64,000 nt of DNA from Maribacter algicola (GCF_003933245.1 NZ_QUSX01000002.1:620001-684000); one strand, 5' to 3'. Positions 17,016-26,424 are shown, counted from the stretch's first letter. Made by a program: numbers and translations. The notes: generated by a model not told the origin, from the letters alone.

Positions 17016-18275
17016 ATGGATTTTAATCGAATCAAGGAAAAATTAAATATTCTGGCCGATGCCGCCAAGTATGATGTTTCCTGCTCCAGTAGCGGAAGCA
17101 ATCGGAAAAACACGAATAAGGGACTAGGAAATGCCAGTAACGGAATTTGCCATAGTTATTCTGAGGACGGACGCTGCATTTCTCTTTTGAAAATCCTGCT
17201 TACCAACCACTGCATTTACGATTGCGCCTATTGCGTTACCCGTAAAAGCAACGATATAAAAAGGGCAGCCTTTAAAATCCAGGAAGTGGTGGACCTTACC
17301 ATCAACTTTTACAGGAGGAACTACATAGAAGGGCTTTTTTTGAGTTCCGGAATTTTTAAGGATCCGGATTATACCATGGAACGTTTGATCGCCGTGGCTA
17401 AGAAACTGCGTTTGGAGGAGAATTTCAACGGCTATATTCATTTAAAGTCGATTCCCGGGGCCAGTGACGAACTTATGTATGAGGCCGGATTGTATGCTGA
17501 CCGATTGTCGGTCAATATTGAAATCCCCACAGTATCCGGCCTTAAACTATTGGCACCGGATAAAAAGCACGAGGATTTTGCCAAACCGATGCTAAAGGTC
17601 AAAAATGAAATTATCCGATTTAAAGAAGAACGTAAACTCCTAAAAAGTACTCCTAAATATGCTCCTGCGGGACAGAGCACCCAAATGATCGTAGGCGCTA
17701 CGGGAGAATCGGATAAGGATGTGATGTACTCCGCAACGCATTTTTACAAGAACTTTCACATGAAAAGGGTCTACTATTCAGGTTATGTGCCGGTAAGCAA
17801 TGATAGCCGACTTCCCTCCATAGGTACGCAGGTGCCCATGCTCAGGGAAAATAGGCTGTACCAGACCGATTGGCTATTGCGGTTTTATGGTTTCTCCGTG
17901 CAGGAACTGCTCAATGCAGAGTATCCCAATCTGGATATGGATGTGGACCCAAAATTAAGCTGGGCCTTACGGAATCTGCAACACTTTCCAGTAGATGTTA
18001 ACAAGGCGGAAATGTCTGTTTTGGCACGTATTCCAGGAGTGGGAATGACCTCGGTCCATAAAATTATGAAGGCCCGTAAATTCCGAAAATTGGATTGGGA
18101 CCATCTTAAAAAAATGGGGGTGGCCCTCAACAGGGCAAAGTATTTTATCCTGTGTGATTCCCGCCATTGGGAGCGTAGGGATTTGGACCCGCAACGTATT
18201 AAAGGATTGATTTTAAGTACATCCTACGGAAAATATAGACCTCAGTATTCCAATCAATTATCACTTTTCAATTAA
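17016..18275 (+). CDS. Putative DNA modification/repair radical SAM protein (TIGR03916-like)
   Basis: A 419-residue radical SAM protein. The cluster motif is CIYDCAYC (Cys 66, 70, 73), followed by LSSGIF, the usual SAM-binding strand. A helix-hairpin-helix DNA-binding motif (LARIPGVGMTSVHKI, about 333-347) lies near the C-terminus. This combination and the neighbouring partner gene match the family that is genetically linked to uracil-DNA glycosylase-like proteins. Its reaction is not known; a role in DNA base repair or modification is inferred. It is the first gene of a two-gene operon (12 bases to the next) under the S24 operator array. Confidence 0.88.
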   Translation: MDFNRIKEKLNILADAAKYDVSCSSSGSNRKNTNKGLGNASNGICHSYSEDGRCISLLKILLTNHCIYDCAYCVTRKSNDIKRAAFKIQEVVDLTINFYRRNYIEGLFLSSGIFKDPDYTMERLIAVAKKLRLEENFNGYIHLKSIPGASDELMYEAGLYADRLSVNIEIPTVSGLKLLAPDKKHEDFAKPMLKVKNEIIRFKEERKLLKSTPKYAPAGQSTQMIVGATGESDKDVMYSATHFYKNFHMKRVYYSGYVPVSNDSRLPSIGTQVPMLRENRLYQTDWLLRFYGFSVQELLNAEYPNLDMDVDPKLSWALRNLQHFPVDVNKAEMSVLARIPGVGMTSVHKIMKARKFRKLDWDHLKKMGVALNRAKYFILCDSRHWERRDLDPQRIKGLILSTSYGKYRPQYSNQLSLFN

Positions 18276-18287
18276 AAGAGTAGCCTC

Positions 18288-19061
18288 ATGACAACAACAA
18301 AAACATTTATTTATGATGGTAGCTTTAACGGTTTTTTGACCGCCGTATTCGCAGGGTTCGAACAAAAATTGCCTTTTGCCGATATCCAAAAGGAACGTTT
18401 GGCGCAGAACGGACTTTTCTCCGAAACGGAGACCATTTTCACCAATATCGAATTGGCCAAAAGGGTTTGGAACGGTATAAAAAACCGAAGTAATATAGCC
18501 ATCAAGAACATTTACTTTTCCTTTCTAAGTGGGGAAAGGAATATGGAGCCCCTACTCTATCAATACATCCGAAAAATAATGGGTTCCAAATACGTTGCAT
18601 CCGACTTCTCCGATGCCTGCATTTTAAAAATCAGTCAGACGGCCCAAAAGGTACATAGGGAAAAGCACCGTATGGAGGCATTTGTTCGGTTTCAATTGAC
18701 AAAGGACGGTATTTATTTTGCCAATATTGAACCTGATTTTGATGTACTCCCTTTGATTTCCAAACACTTTAAGGAGCGCTATGCGGACCAACCCTGGATT
18801 ATTTATGACCTAAAGCGCAACTATGGTCTGTATTACGATCTTCATGGCGTTGAAATCATTACAATGGACCTTTCCAACGGTTTTGGCAACAGTATCCAAA
18901 AAAGTGCCGCAATGACGAACGAAGAGTATGACTATCAAGATTTGTGGAACAATTATTTCAAGAGTACCAATATCAAATCCCGTATCAACAAAAAACTACA
19001 TACCCAACATATACCTAAGCGATACTGGAAATATTTGAGTGAAAAGAAGGAGGCGGTATAG
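18288..19061 (+). CDS. TIGR03915-family partner of the radical SAM protein (probable DNA metabolism protein)
   Basis: A 257-residue protein that matches, from memory, the family always found beside TIGR03916 radical SAM proteins and sometimes fused to a uracil-DNA glycosylase-like domain. Typical features are the start FIYDGSFNGFLTAVF, the RVWNGIKN region, KVHREKHRMEAFVRF (about 123-137) and the C-terminal DYQDLWNNYFKSTNIKSRIN with a KRYWKYL tail. No glycosylase domain is fused here. It starts 12 bases after the radical SAM gene, so the two are one operon. The biochemical role is unknown. Confidence 0.87.
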   Translation: MTTTKTFIYDGSFNGFLTAVFAGFEQKLPFADIQKERLAQNGLFSETETIFTNIELAKRVWNGIKNRSNIAIKNIYFSFLSGERNMEPLLYQYIRKIMGSKYVASDFSDACILKISQTAQKVHREKHRMEAFVRFQLTKDGIYFANIEPDFDVLPLISKHFKERYADQPWIIYDLKRNYGLYYDLHGVEIITMDLSNGFGNSIQKSAAMTNEEYDYQDLWNNYFKSTNIKSRINKKLHTQHIPKRYWKYLSEKKEAV

Positions 19062-19070
19062 TATGATTTA

Positions 19071-19598
19071 TTAGTTGGATTTTTCGCCCACAAATTGGTC
19101 GCTCTTATTTTTGAACAGCACGTTAAAAGTCGTTAAACTACCATAGATGCGGGTAATATATTGTTGCAGATCTACTTTTTCCTGATCGTCCAGATTTTTA
19201 CTGGCATTTATTTTTTGTTCCATGACCCGTATACGGTCACGCACCATCACTATTTTGTGAAAAAAGGTGTCAATTGGTATTTCCTTATTGCTCAAACTGG
19301 AATCACTTGGTTCCAAAACTAGGTTGCCACCTTTCCATTTATCGGCAATGGCTACCTGTTCGGTAACATCGCTCCATCTTTTTAAAATCGACATCAATGA
19401 GGTCTCCACTTCTAAAAAGCTTACCGTATCCACGTCGTTTTCCAGTGCCTCGATTACTTCAAAATCATCATTGATTTCGATGGTCTCCAAGCCTTTGTCC
19501 ATAAAAGTTACCCAATAGTGTTTTGAAGAGATGTTGGTTACCACCCCCATTCCAAATTCCGCGTGCTTAATGCGCGACCCAATTCCTAATAATTGCAT
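19071..19598 (-). CDS. Hypothetical protein with UvrD-tail/KOW-like N-terminus
   Basis: A 175-residue soluble protein. Residues 1-50 (GIGSRIKHAEFGMGVVTNISS...YWVTFMDKG) resemble the small Tudor/KOW-like domain at the C-terminus of UvrD/PcrA helicases (VxHxxFGxGxV). The rest is helical (about 55-165). The stop lies nine bases from the TIGR03915 gene stop, in convergent orientation. Such proteins are, by impression, conserved and unannotated in Flavobacteriaceae. Nucleic acid or RNA polymerase binding is only a guess from the N-terminal motif. Confidence 0.65.
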   Translation of the reverse strand: MQLLGIGSRIKHAEFGMGVVTNISSKHYWVTFMDKGLETIEINDDFEVIEALENDVDTVSFLEVETSLMSILKRWSDVTEQVAIADKWKGGNLVLEPSDSSLSNKEIPIDTFFHKIVMVRDRIRVMEQKINASKNLDDQEKVDLQQYITRIYGSLTTFNVLFKNKSDQFVGEKSN

Positions 19599-19752
19599 AT
19601 GTATTGTTTGATTTAAAAGCTAAGGTAGTACCTCTATTAATTTTCGCCAAGTAAAAAATTGGGCGATGACACTAGTATATAGACCGAAAGCACTTCTGTT
19701 GTGAATATGAAGAACTTCCATTACTTTTAAGCTCAACACAACCTAATAGATC

Positions 19753-20805
19753 ATGAAACGATTATTTTTCCCTATGTTGATTGCTTTCTTGGCATTCGCA
19801 TGTAAGCAAGAAGCTAAACAAAACGAAACTATTGAGGAAATGGCCCCTACTAAATTAAAAGCCTTGATTTTGGATGGGCAGAACAATCATTATGTCTGGC
19901 CTAAGACCACCATGATGATGAAGGATTACCTAGAGGAAACCAATCTTTTTGAAGTGGACATCCATCGGATGGATTCCGTTTGGTTGGGTATAAAGTACAA
20001 TGAATCCCGACCTGAACCCTACACTTCCTTTATCGAAAAATACCCTTTGGATTCTACCAAATACGGCGTTTCCCATCAGCCGATACAATCATCTCACTTC
20101 TCTTTCGATTTTGAAAAATACGATGTCATAATTTCCAATTTAGGTGCGGATTCCCCGCTATGGCCGGAAACTACAAGAACCAATTTTGAAAAGTACATCG
20201 CCAACGGTGGTGGTTTGGTCGTTGTGCATGCCGCCAATAATGCTTGGGGCGAATGGAACGAATTCAATAAAATGATTGCACTGGGGGCTTGGGGCGGTCG
20301 TAATGAAAGTACAGGTCCATACGTCTATTATAATAAGTCAGGAGAATTAGTGCACGATGAAGCTGAAGGTGTTTGCGGCTCCCATGGACCCGAATATGAA
20401 TTCCCTGTTACGACACGTGCACCGGAACATCCCATAATGAAGGGCCTTCCTACCACATGGATGCATACTCAGGATGAATTGTACGAACGCATGCGCGGCC
20501 CTTTTGAGAATGCCACCATTCTAGCAACCGCTTTCGCCGATGTTGAACGAAATGCCCCGCCTTGGAATCCAAAGGTAAAAGGTCTGGGCCAAAATGTGCC
20601 GATGTTAATGGCTATTGACTATGGTAAAGGCAGGGTTTTTCACACTACTTTGGGACATTTTGATTATTCGATGGAATGTGTCGGGTTTATAACCACTCTG
20701 CAACGAGGTACAGAATGGGCGGCAACAGGTGGGGTGACTCAGGAAATACCAGCAGATTTCCCTACGGAGAATAGTACTTCAGCTAGAAAATGGAGGATTG
20801 ATTAA
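19753..20805 (+). CDS. ThuA-like domain lipoprotein
   Basis: A 350-residue ThuA-family protein, a class I glutamine amidotransferase-like fold linked to sugar metabolism in other bacteria. The signal peptide ends in a lipobox (LAFACKQE, Cys 17). Typical features are LILDGQNNHYVWPKT at the first strand (about 38-52), YDVIISNLGAD, GGGLVVVHAANNAW (about 155-168), PIMKGLP and RVFHTTLGHFDYS near the end. The function of ThuA domains is not firmly known; trehalose or other sugar handling is the usual suggestion. It is transcribed alone. Confidence 0.85.
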   Translation: MKRLFFPMLIAFLAFACKQEAKQNETIEEMAPTKLKALILDGQNNHYVWPKTTMMMKDYLEETNLFEVDIHRMDSVWLGIKYNESRPEPYTSFIEKYPLDSTKYGVSHQPIQSSHFSFDFEKYDVIISNLGADSPLWPETTRTNFEKYIANGGGLVVVHAANNAWGEWNEFNKMIALGAWGGRNESTGPYVYYNKSGELVHDEAEGVCGSHGPEYEFPVTTRAPEHPIMKGLPTTWMHTQDELYERMRGPFENATILATAFADVERNAPPWNPKVKGLGQNVPMLMAIDYGKGRVFHTTLGHFDYSMECVGFITTLQRGTEWAATGGVTQEIPADFPTENSTSARKWRID

Positions 20806-20822
20806 AACGGATGTAGGATGAA

Positions 20823-21290
20823 TTAGTTTGTCTGGCCTTCACAGCCTTCCCTTCTTCGGGTATCTATCAAATAAATAATCTTCCAAGCTCCATCAAGTTT
20901 CACCATCTGAAAGGAATTGACTCCGCAATGGCTAAAGGAATCGTTTACCCAAAATTCGTAAGGCGTCCACGCATTTGCCATGGCCCCGTCCACTTGAATG
21001 GAATAATCCAAAAGTTTTTCGTTGAACGCAACGGAATCCGGAATGCTTATTATGGACTTAACCAGGTCGCTGTAATTTTCCCTCCTAAGAATGGTTTCGC
21101 CCTTCTTTCCTGTGCCAATGGTCTGCAGCACAATATCAGGAGTGACCAAGGTTTTCAATCCTACAGAATCCTGGGCATGGAAAGCGGTAAAGAATTTATC
21201 TACGGTCGCTTTCACCGCCTCGGCTTCCGAGGTTTGTGCCAAGGAAAATAAGGAGGTAAAAATCAAAAAAGTTGTTATAGTGCTTTTCAA
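20823..21290 (-). CDS. Secreted NTF2-like (SnoaL/DUF4440-type) protein
   Basis: A 155-residue protein with an N-terminal signal peptide (TTFLIFTSLFSLAQT, cleaved near residue 20). The mature part has the alpha+beta cone pattern of NTF2-like proteins: AVKATVDKFFTAFHAQD, LVTPDIVLQTI, ANAWTPYEFWVND, FQMVKLDGAWKIIYLIDTRR. The last strand with KxxGxWKI is typical. It probably binds a small ligand or acts as an accessory subunit in the periplasm. No catalytic residues can be named. Convergent with the ThuA gene. Confidence 0.75.
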   Translation of the reverse strand: MKSTITTFLIFTSLFSLAQTSEAEAVKATVDKFFTAFHAQDSVGLKTLVTPDIVLQTIGTGKKGETILRRENYSDLVKSIISIPDSVAFNEKLLDYSIQVDGAMANAWTPYEFWVNDSFSHCGVNSFQMVKLDGAWKIIYLIDTRRREGCEGQTN

Positions 21291-21389
21291 GATGGAGTGG
21301 TTTAATGAAATCTAAAAATAGCGATATATTCGAAAATCCTTGATTTTTTTTTGAAAATCCTCCAAAAGTTTAATCTCGGCAAAACTCAT

Positions 21390-21397
21390 TACTTTTG
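21390..21397 (+). promoter_or_regulatory. Putative -7 box (TACTTTTG) for panB-lspA-rluA
   Basis: TACTTTTG matches TAnnTTTG and lies 20 bases before the panB ATG at 21418, giving a leader of about 17 bases. A TTT is near the expected -33 position. Confidence 0.42.
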
Positions 21398-21417
21398 CTG
21401 GGACTAAATAAAATTAT

Positions 21418-22236
21418 ATGTCTACTGCAAAAAAGGAATACAAAAGGATAACGGTAAAATCGCTGGTCGAAATGAAAAGCAATGGGGAAAAAATATCTAT
21501 GCTTACGGCCTACGACTACTCCATGGCAAAAATAGTGGATGCGGCCATGGTCGACGTTATTCTGGTGGGCGATTCCGCTAGCAATGTCATGGCGGGACAT
21601 GAAACTACCTTGCCCATTACCTTGGACCAAATGATATATCATGCTTCATCGGTTATCCGGGCAGTAGAAAGGGCTTTGGTGGTTGTGGACCTGCCTTTTG
21701 GTAGTTATCAAAGTGACCCAAAAGAAGCCTTGCGCTCTGCCATAAGAATCATGAAGGAAAGTGGTGCCCATGCCGTAAAAGTGGAAGGCGGATTGGAAAT
21801 AAAGGAATCCGTAAAGCGTATTTTGGCAGCAGGAATCCCGGTCATGGGCCATTTAGGACTTACACCGCAGTCCATTTATAAATTTGGGACATACACGGTA
21901 AGGGCCAAAGAAGAAGAGGAGGCCCAAAAGTTGATGGAGGATGCCGCCATGTTGGAAAAACTGGGTTGTTTTAGTATTGTATTGGAAAAAATTCCGGCCA
22001 ATCTGACCAAAAAAGTTTCGGAACAATTGACCATCCCCACCATTGGTATTGGTGGCGGGAAATATGCCGATGGACAAGTGTTGGTCGTACATGACCTTTT
22101 AGGTATGACCCACGAGTTTAATCCAAGGTTTTTAAGACGTTATATGAACCTTTACGAGGAAATGGGCAATGCCATTTCAAATTACGTACAGGACGTCAAA
22201 AGCATGGATTTTCCAAACGACGACGAACAATACTGA
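21418..22236 (+). CDS. panB: 3-methyl-2-oxobutanoate hydroxymethyltransferase
   Basis: Makes ketopantoate from 2-oxoisovalerate and methylene-tetrahydrofolate in pantothenate/CoA synthesis. The 272 residues carry all family blocks: [13 protein letters not shown] (about 26-38), [19 protein letters not shown] (about 51-69), [21 protein letters not shown] (about 142-152), ESI-like FSIVLEKIP and [20 protein letters not shown]. The Mg2+ ligands Asp (VGDS) and Glu are present. It is the first gene of a tight run with lspA (5 bases) and rluA. Confidence 0.96.
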   Translation: MSTAKKEYKRITVKSLVEMKSNGEKISMLTAYDYSMAKIVDAAMVDVILVGDSASNVMAGHETTLPITLDQMIYHASSVIRAVERALVVVDLPFGSYQSDPKEALRSAIRIMKESGAHAVKVEGGLEIKESVKRILAAGIPVMGHLGLTPQSIYKFGTYTVRAKEEEEAQKLMEDAAMLEKLGCFSIVLEKIPANLTKKVSEQLTIPTIGIGGGKYADGQVLVVHDLLGMTHEFNPRFLRRYMNLYEEMGNAISNYVQDVKSMDFPNDDEQY

Positions 22237-22241
22237 TTTTG

Positions 22242-22745
22242 ATGAAACCAAGTAGAAAAATACTTTTTAGTCGGTTTTTAATTATAACGTTAGTCCTACT
22301 CAATATAGGTTGTGACCAAGTCTCCAAAAAGGTGGTACGTGAAAATATTTCATATCAGGAATATATACCTTTGATAAAAGATCATTTTATCCTTACCAAT
22401 GTGGAGAATACCGGGGCCATGTTGGGATTTGGGGCGAACTTCCCTCCTGTCCTAAAACGTATTTTGTTTCAAGCACTCCCGTTAATCGTACTTCTGATCT
22501 TATTATACAGGATGCTGACTAAAATCCACACCAACAAATGGATGAGCTTGGCTTTTGCCTTTGTAATTGGAGGAGGTATTGGAAACCTAATCGATAGGAT
22601 TGCCCTGGGATCGGTAACGGATTTCTTCCAAATTAGGTTGGGCTTTTTTAAAACAGGTATTTTCAACATGGCCGATGTGGCCGTAACTACAGGGGTTCTT
22701 CTTATCTTGTTTTTAGGTCTTTTTGGTAAAAGAATTACCATTTAA
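22242..22745 (+). CDS. lspA: Lipoprotein signal peptidase II
   Basis: Inner-membrane aspartic protease that cleaves the signal peptide of prolipoproteins, of which this window encodes many. Length is 167 aa with four membrane helices. Catalytic region residues are visible in GGGIGNLIDRI (Asp, about residue 121) and FNMADVAVTTG (Asp, about 144), plus the NTGAMLGFG loop (about 46-54). An upstream TTG at 22239 is in frame but the ATG at 22242 is preferred. It starts 5 bases after panB and ends 5 bases before the pseudouridine synthase. Confidence 0.94.
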   Translation: MKPSRKILFSRFLIITLVLLNIGCDQVSKKVVRENISYQEYIPLIKDHFILTNVENTGAMLGFGANFPPVLKRILFQALPLIVLLILLYRMLTKIHTNKWMSLAFAFVIGGGIGNLIDRIALGSVTDFFQIRLGFFKTGIFNMADVAVTTGVLLILFLGLFGKRITI

Positions 22746-22750
22746 GGCGT

Positions 22751-23455
22751 ATGGGCTCTTCTGAAAAGATATTGTCAACCCCCAAAAACCTACAAGTTTT
22801 ATTTGAGGACAATCACCTTATCATTATCAACAAAAGACCCGGAGATATCGTTCAAGGGGATAAAACAGGAGATAAGCCCCTGAGCGAAGTGGTAAAGGAA
22901 TACCTGAAGGAGAAATATAATAAACCCGGCAATGTTTATTTAGGGGTCGTACATCGGTTGGATAGGCCAACATCGGGATTAGTGGTTTTTGCAAAAACAT
23001 CCAAGGCACTGCCAAGATTGAATAAAATATTTGCCGAGAAGAATGTTAAAAAGACCTATTGGGCCGTAGTAAAGGAAGTACCCCCTAAAAAGGAGGATAC
23101 CTTGGTGCATTGGCTCAAAAGGAATCCGAAGCAAAACAAATCCTTCGCCTACGAGAAGGAAATTCCCGATAGTAAAAAAGCGATTCTCGATTACCGGATA
23201 CTTAAGGAACTTAACACTTTTTTTCTTTTGGAAATCGATTTGAAAACCGGTCGGCACCATCAAATTCGCTCGCAATTGGCTGCCATTAACTGCCCCATAA
23301 AAGGGGATTTGAAATATGGTTTTCCCCGAAGTAATAAAGATGCAAGCATACATTTACATGCACGTAGACTTGAAATTGTCCATCCCGTAAAAAACGAAAC
23401 TTTAACTATTTTAGCTCCTTTGCCTACAGATCCAGTTTGGGATGCCTGTTCATAA
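22751..23455 (+). CDS. RluA family pseudouridine synthase
   Basis: A 234-residue RNA pseudouridine synthase that isomerises specific uridines in rRNA or tRNA. The catalytic motif HRLDRPTSGL (Asp about residue 67) is intact, and the RluA box KTGRHHQIR (about 164-172) follows. There is no S4 domain, so it is a short single-domain member of the RluA/TruC group. It is third in the panB-lspA-rluA run. The target base cannot be read from sequence. Confidence 0.92.
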   Translation: MGSSEKILSTPKNLQVLFEDNHLIIINKRPGDIVQGDKTGDKPLSEVVKEYLKEKYNKPGNVYLGVVHRLDRPTSGLVVFAKTSKALPRLNKIFAEKNVKKTYWAVVKEVPPKKEDTLVHWLKRNPKQNKSFAYEKEIPDSKKAILDYRILKELNTFFLLEIDLKTGRHHQIRSQLAAINCPIKGDLKYGFPRSNKDASIHLHARRLEIVHPVKNETLTILAPLPTDPVWDACS

Positions 23456-23489
23456 TTTTTGTACATTCGATTTTCTAAACACCATAACC

Positions 23490-24011
23490 ATGTACAAGAA
23501 AATCAGTATACTTTTCTGCTTTGCCCTATTTTATAATTGTGGCACCTACAACTCCATAGACACGTTTTATAATGCCCATAAAAACGATGCCCAAGTAACG
23601 GCGGTAAGGGTACCCCAATTTATGTTGAAATTGATAAGTGGTATTTCCCCAGAAATGCAGTCCCTTATTGGAAACACGAGGGATTTGAGATATATGAAGT
23701 TTCCCAGTACAACGCCCGCTAGAACCCAATTTTTAAATCAGCAAATGAACGGGATTACCGGTAATTCCTTTATTGAGGTTTATAGAAAAAACGACGATTT
23801 AAAACGTAACGTGGTATCCATTCGTGAAAAAAGGAACAGTGTCAAGGAGATCCTCATTTATAATAACAACGCCGAATCGGGCTCTTTTTTGTATTTTAAT
23901 GGGGATTTCGACCCAATAAAAGTTCGTGAGATGGCCCAGAACAATGAGTTTGAAACGTTGGGTAACAACGTAATCAATGAATTTGCCCCGGGCATCAATC
24001 CAGAGAATTGA
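23490..24011 (+). CDS. DUF4252-like lipoprotein
   Basis: A 173-residue protein with a lipoprotein signal (FYNCGTYN, Cys 15). The mature part fits the DUF4252 pattern seen in Bacteroidota: a helical FYNAHK start, VTAVRVPQFMLKLISG, NTRDLRYMKF, ending in a predicted alpha/beta domain. Its function is unknown. The open frame extends upstream to 23442, but ATG at 23490 gives the proper signal peptide. Its last 17 bases overlap the convergent transporter gene. Confidence 0.75.
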   Translation: MYKKISILFCFALFYNCGTYNSIDTFYNAHKNDAQVTAVRVPQFMLKLISGISPEMQSLIGNTRDLRYMKFPSTTPARTQFLNQQMNGITGNSFIEVYRKNDDLKRNVVSIREKRNSVKEILIYNNNAESGSFLYFNGDFDPIKVREMAQNNEFETLGNNVINEFAPGINPEN

Positions 24012-24873
24012 CCTCTTGCTTCGTGGAGGCTCGAAAACTTTCTATAACAACGGAACTTAATATCAGCGCTCCCCCAAAAAGGGTCGTAGCCTTTGGGATT
24101 TCATTCAAAAATAGGGCTCCGATTAGAATCCCATAAATAGGCTGGACACTGCTTAAAATGCTTACGGTTGTGATACTGAAATGTTTGAATGTCATGAGAA
24201 AGAGACTATGGCCAATGGCCGTGGTTAGGACCCCTAGGGCCAAAAGCCCTTCCCACTGACCCAAGATTTCCTTTGGAGTGGTAAAAAACAAAGCTGGTAA
24301 CATCAAAATCGTAATCGTCCCCGTTTGATAGACCATTAAAGTGGTACCCTGGTATTTTTCCACCTTCAGTTTTAATATAATATTCCGTAAGGCATAGGAT
24401 ACGGCCGAGACCAAACCCATTAAAATGGCCAGCGTATTGGAATCCCGTAAATTGAAATTGGGGCTTAGAAAATAAATGCCCAACAGAACCAGCCCACCAA
24501 GAAGTAGGTGCATTTTTTGTAGTCTGGATTTCAACAAAATCGGCTCCAAAAAGGCAGTAATGACAGGATATGTAAATAATGACAACATGCCAATGGCAAC
24601 ATTGGACCATTGCAGGGCATAAAAGTAAAACAACCAATGGGCGGCCATCAATACACCGGTCACGAGTATCAATGGGATGTCCCCATTTTTGACCTTCAAC
24701 GAGATATTTCGCCACCTACAGAAAAGAATCAACAGGAGGAAAGCAATAATTCCCCGTACTCCTGTAATGACGGGAACTGGTAAATCCACAAACCTTCCCA
24801 ATGGTCCCGAAGTGGCAATAAAGAGCATTGCCAGATTGATTTCCAATAAATGGGAAGCATGTGAACGGTTCAT
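23995..24873 (-). CDS. EamA/DMT family transporter
   Basis: A 292-residue inner-membrane protein with ten predicted helices in two EamA repeats (about 8-135 and 150-282). Family signs include GPLGRF after the first helix, AAHWLFYFYAL and the second-repeat segments AVSYALRNI and SSVQPIYGILIGALFLNE. Such drug/metabolite transporters usually export small metabolites such as amino acids or nucleosides. The substrate is unknown. The start is six bases from the stop of the gene upstream on the same strand (24880), so the two are likely co-transcribed. Confidence 0.9.
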   Translation of the reverse strand: MNRSHASHLLEINLAMLFIATSGPLGRFVDLPVPVITGVRGIIAFLLLILFCRWRNISLKVKNGDIPLILVTGVLMAAHWLFYFYALQWSNVAIGMLSLFTYPVITAFLEPILLKSRLQKMHLLLGGLVLLGIYFLSPNFNLRDSNTLAILMGLVSAVSYALRNIILKLKVEKYQGTTLMVYQTGTITILMLPALFFTTPKEILGQWEGLLALGVLTTAIGHSLFLMTFKHFSITTVSILSSVQPIYGILIGALFLNEIPKATTLFGGALILSSVVIESFRASTKQEVNSLD

Positions 24874-24879
24874 CTGGGC

Positions 24880-26424
24880 TTACCTTGTCTGTTTTAGGGC
24901 TTTTTCCCGAATGATTTCGGAAACAGGCTTGTTTTCCAGATGACTTTCTAGCCAAGAAATAATATCCAAATAAAGGAATGACCGCTTTTCATAAGGATGG
25001 TCCTCATACTTTTTAAGTTCCGTATGTAATTTTTCGAACTCTCCCCTTAGTTCATTGGGGTAGATATTACCCAGGTTCCTTAAAAACTTGATCATTTCTT
25101 TTTGAACGGCATGCATATCGTTCATCTTAAGTAAAAACTTATAGGTACTTTTTAATTGGACTTCCAAATGATAGTCCATGCCTGCTTCATAATGTGCCAC
25201 CAAACTCAACACCCTGGCAAAGCACATAAGGTCTTCGCGCATCTTTAGGTTTTTGTTGTTGATGATTTTTTTTAGGTATACAATACATGTTTTATTGTCT
25301 CCAATTCCAAAATATAGACATGCAATCTTGTAGTACAAAACCATTACATGGTGGGCATCTATTCTATCCTTGTGCTTGGTAATGCCATATTCTATAATTT
25401 TTACCAGGTACATTCCCTTTTCAAAAGTACCTTCGAGAAAATGAAGATTCAGCTTATTGGCATTTAGATACAAAAAGGCCAAGGAATTGATGTTATCGTT
25501 CTGTGGAAAGTCCTTCTCTTGTAAAACCACTTCCATTTTTTGTAGCGTTTCCTTGAATTGGGAACTATACTTTACATAGAACAAGGATTCCAGCAGGTAA
25601 TGGTTTCCTTTTAAGAAGAAAACCGGGTTTAAATAGATCATTTCCTTGTAATCATAGAAAAGATCCACCCACTTGCTGGCGTATTTGTAGGATGATAGGA
25701 AATCCTGGGTAAGGAAACTATACCATAAATGTGCCTTGTATAACCATAATTTCTCCCTAAAACCTAAGGTTTCAACATCGACTTTGGGTAACTGTTTTGA
25801 AAAATAATGCTTTACTTTTTGGAGGTCCTCATCACTACGAACGTAACCAACTTTTAGCATCATGCTATATAGCTGCAAGGATAAGTTGGAAAGCTTACTG
25901 GTAATGACGTTCTGGCCAGATAAATCCTTTGCTTGGATGGCAAGCTCATCCGCACGATCCGGAATACTACGCGTAATGTACTGCGTCTCGATGATTTTTT
26001 CAAATTCGACAATTTCATAGGCGATATTCTTCTCCTCATTCTCTATCGCCGTTGATTTTGCTTTGTCCAGAATTTTAAGACTCTGCTTGTACAATCCCTT
26101 TTGATATAGAATGGTAGCAAAATCCAGTTGCTCCCGTATTTGAATCCTAATGTTTTGATTGACGGGATTGAGGCGAAGGCTTACAAGAATTTGCTTATAC
26201 AAATGAGCTTTAAGATTGGAAAGCTGTGCCTTTTTAACTATTCCGCTGGAAAGTATTACCTTTTCATCATAACGCTTAATTTTGTCAAGTAGATTGAATA
26301 GTGCTAGGAACTTTGCGTCGGTATTTACGCCCAAACGGCCTACATATAGTTTAAATTGTCGCTTTTCCGATTTGGAAAGCGATTTTACCAAAACGAACAA
26401 CGCATCTTTATGAGCATTTGTCAT
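24880..26424 (-). CDS. Hypothetical helical repeat protein
   Basis: A 514-residue soluble protein without signal peptide. It is almost wholly alpha-helical, with TPR-like pairs such as LDFATILYQKGLYKQSLKILDKA and IACLYFGIGDNKTCIVYLKKI. The N-terminus KSLSKSEKRQFKLYVGR, with NTDAKFLALFNLLDKIKRYDE, is distinctive. It looks like a family seen in Flavobacteriaceae without assigned role. It is divergent from leuA and six bases upstream of the EamA transporter gene. A scaffold or regulatory role is possible, but nothing shows it directly. Confidence 0.65.
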   Translation of the reverse strand: MTNAHKDALFVLVKSLSKSEKRQFKLYVGRLGVNTDAKFLALFNLLDKIKRYDEKVILSSGIVKKAQLSNLKAHLYKQILVSLRLNPVNQNIRIQIREQLDFATILYQKGLYKQSLKILDKAKSTAIENEEKNIAYEIVEFEKIIETQYITRSIPDRADELAIQAKDLSGQNVITSKLSNLSLQLYSMMLKVGYVRSDEDLQKVKHYFSKQLPKVDVETLGFREKLWLYKAHLWYSFLTQDFLSSYKYASKWVDLFYDYKEMIYLNPVFFLKGNHYLLESLFYVKYSSQFKETLQKMEVVLQEKDFPQNDNINSLAFLYLNANKLNLHFLEGTFEKGMYLVKIIEYGITKHKDRIDAHHVMVLYYKIACLYFGIGDNKTCIVYLKKIINNKNLKMREDLMCFARVLSLVAHYEAGMDYHLEVQLKSTYKFLLKMNDMHAVQKEMIKFLRNLGNIYPNELRGEFEKLHTELKKYEDHPYEKRSFLYLDIISWLESHLENKPVSEIIREKALKQTR

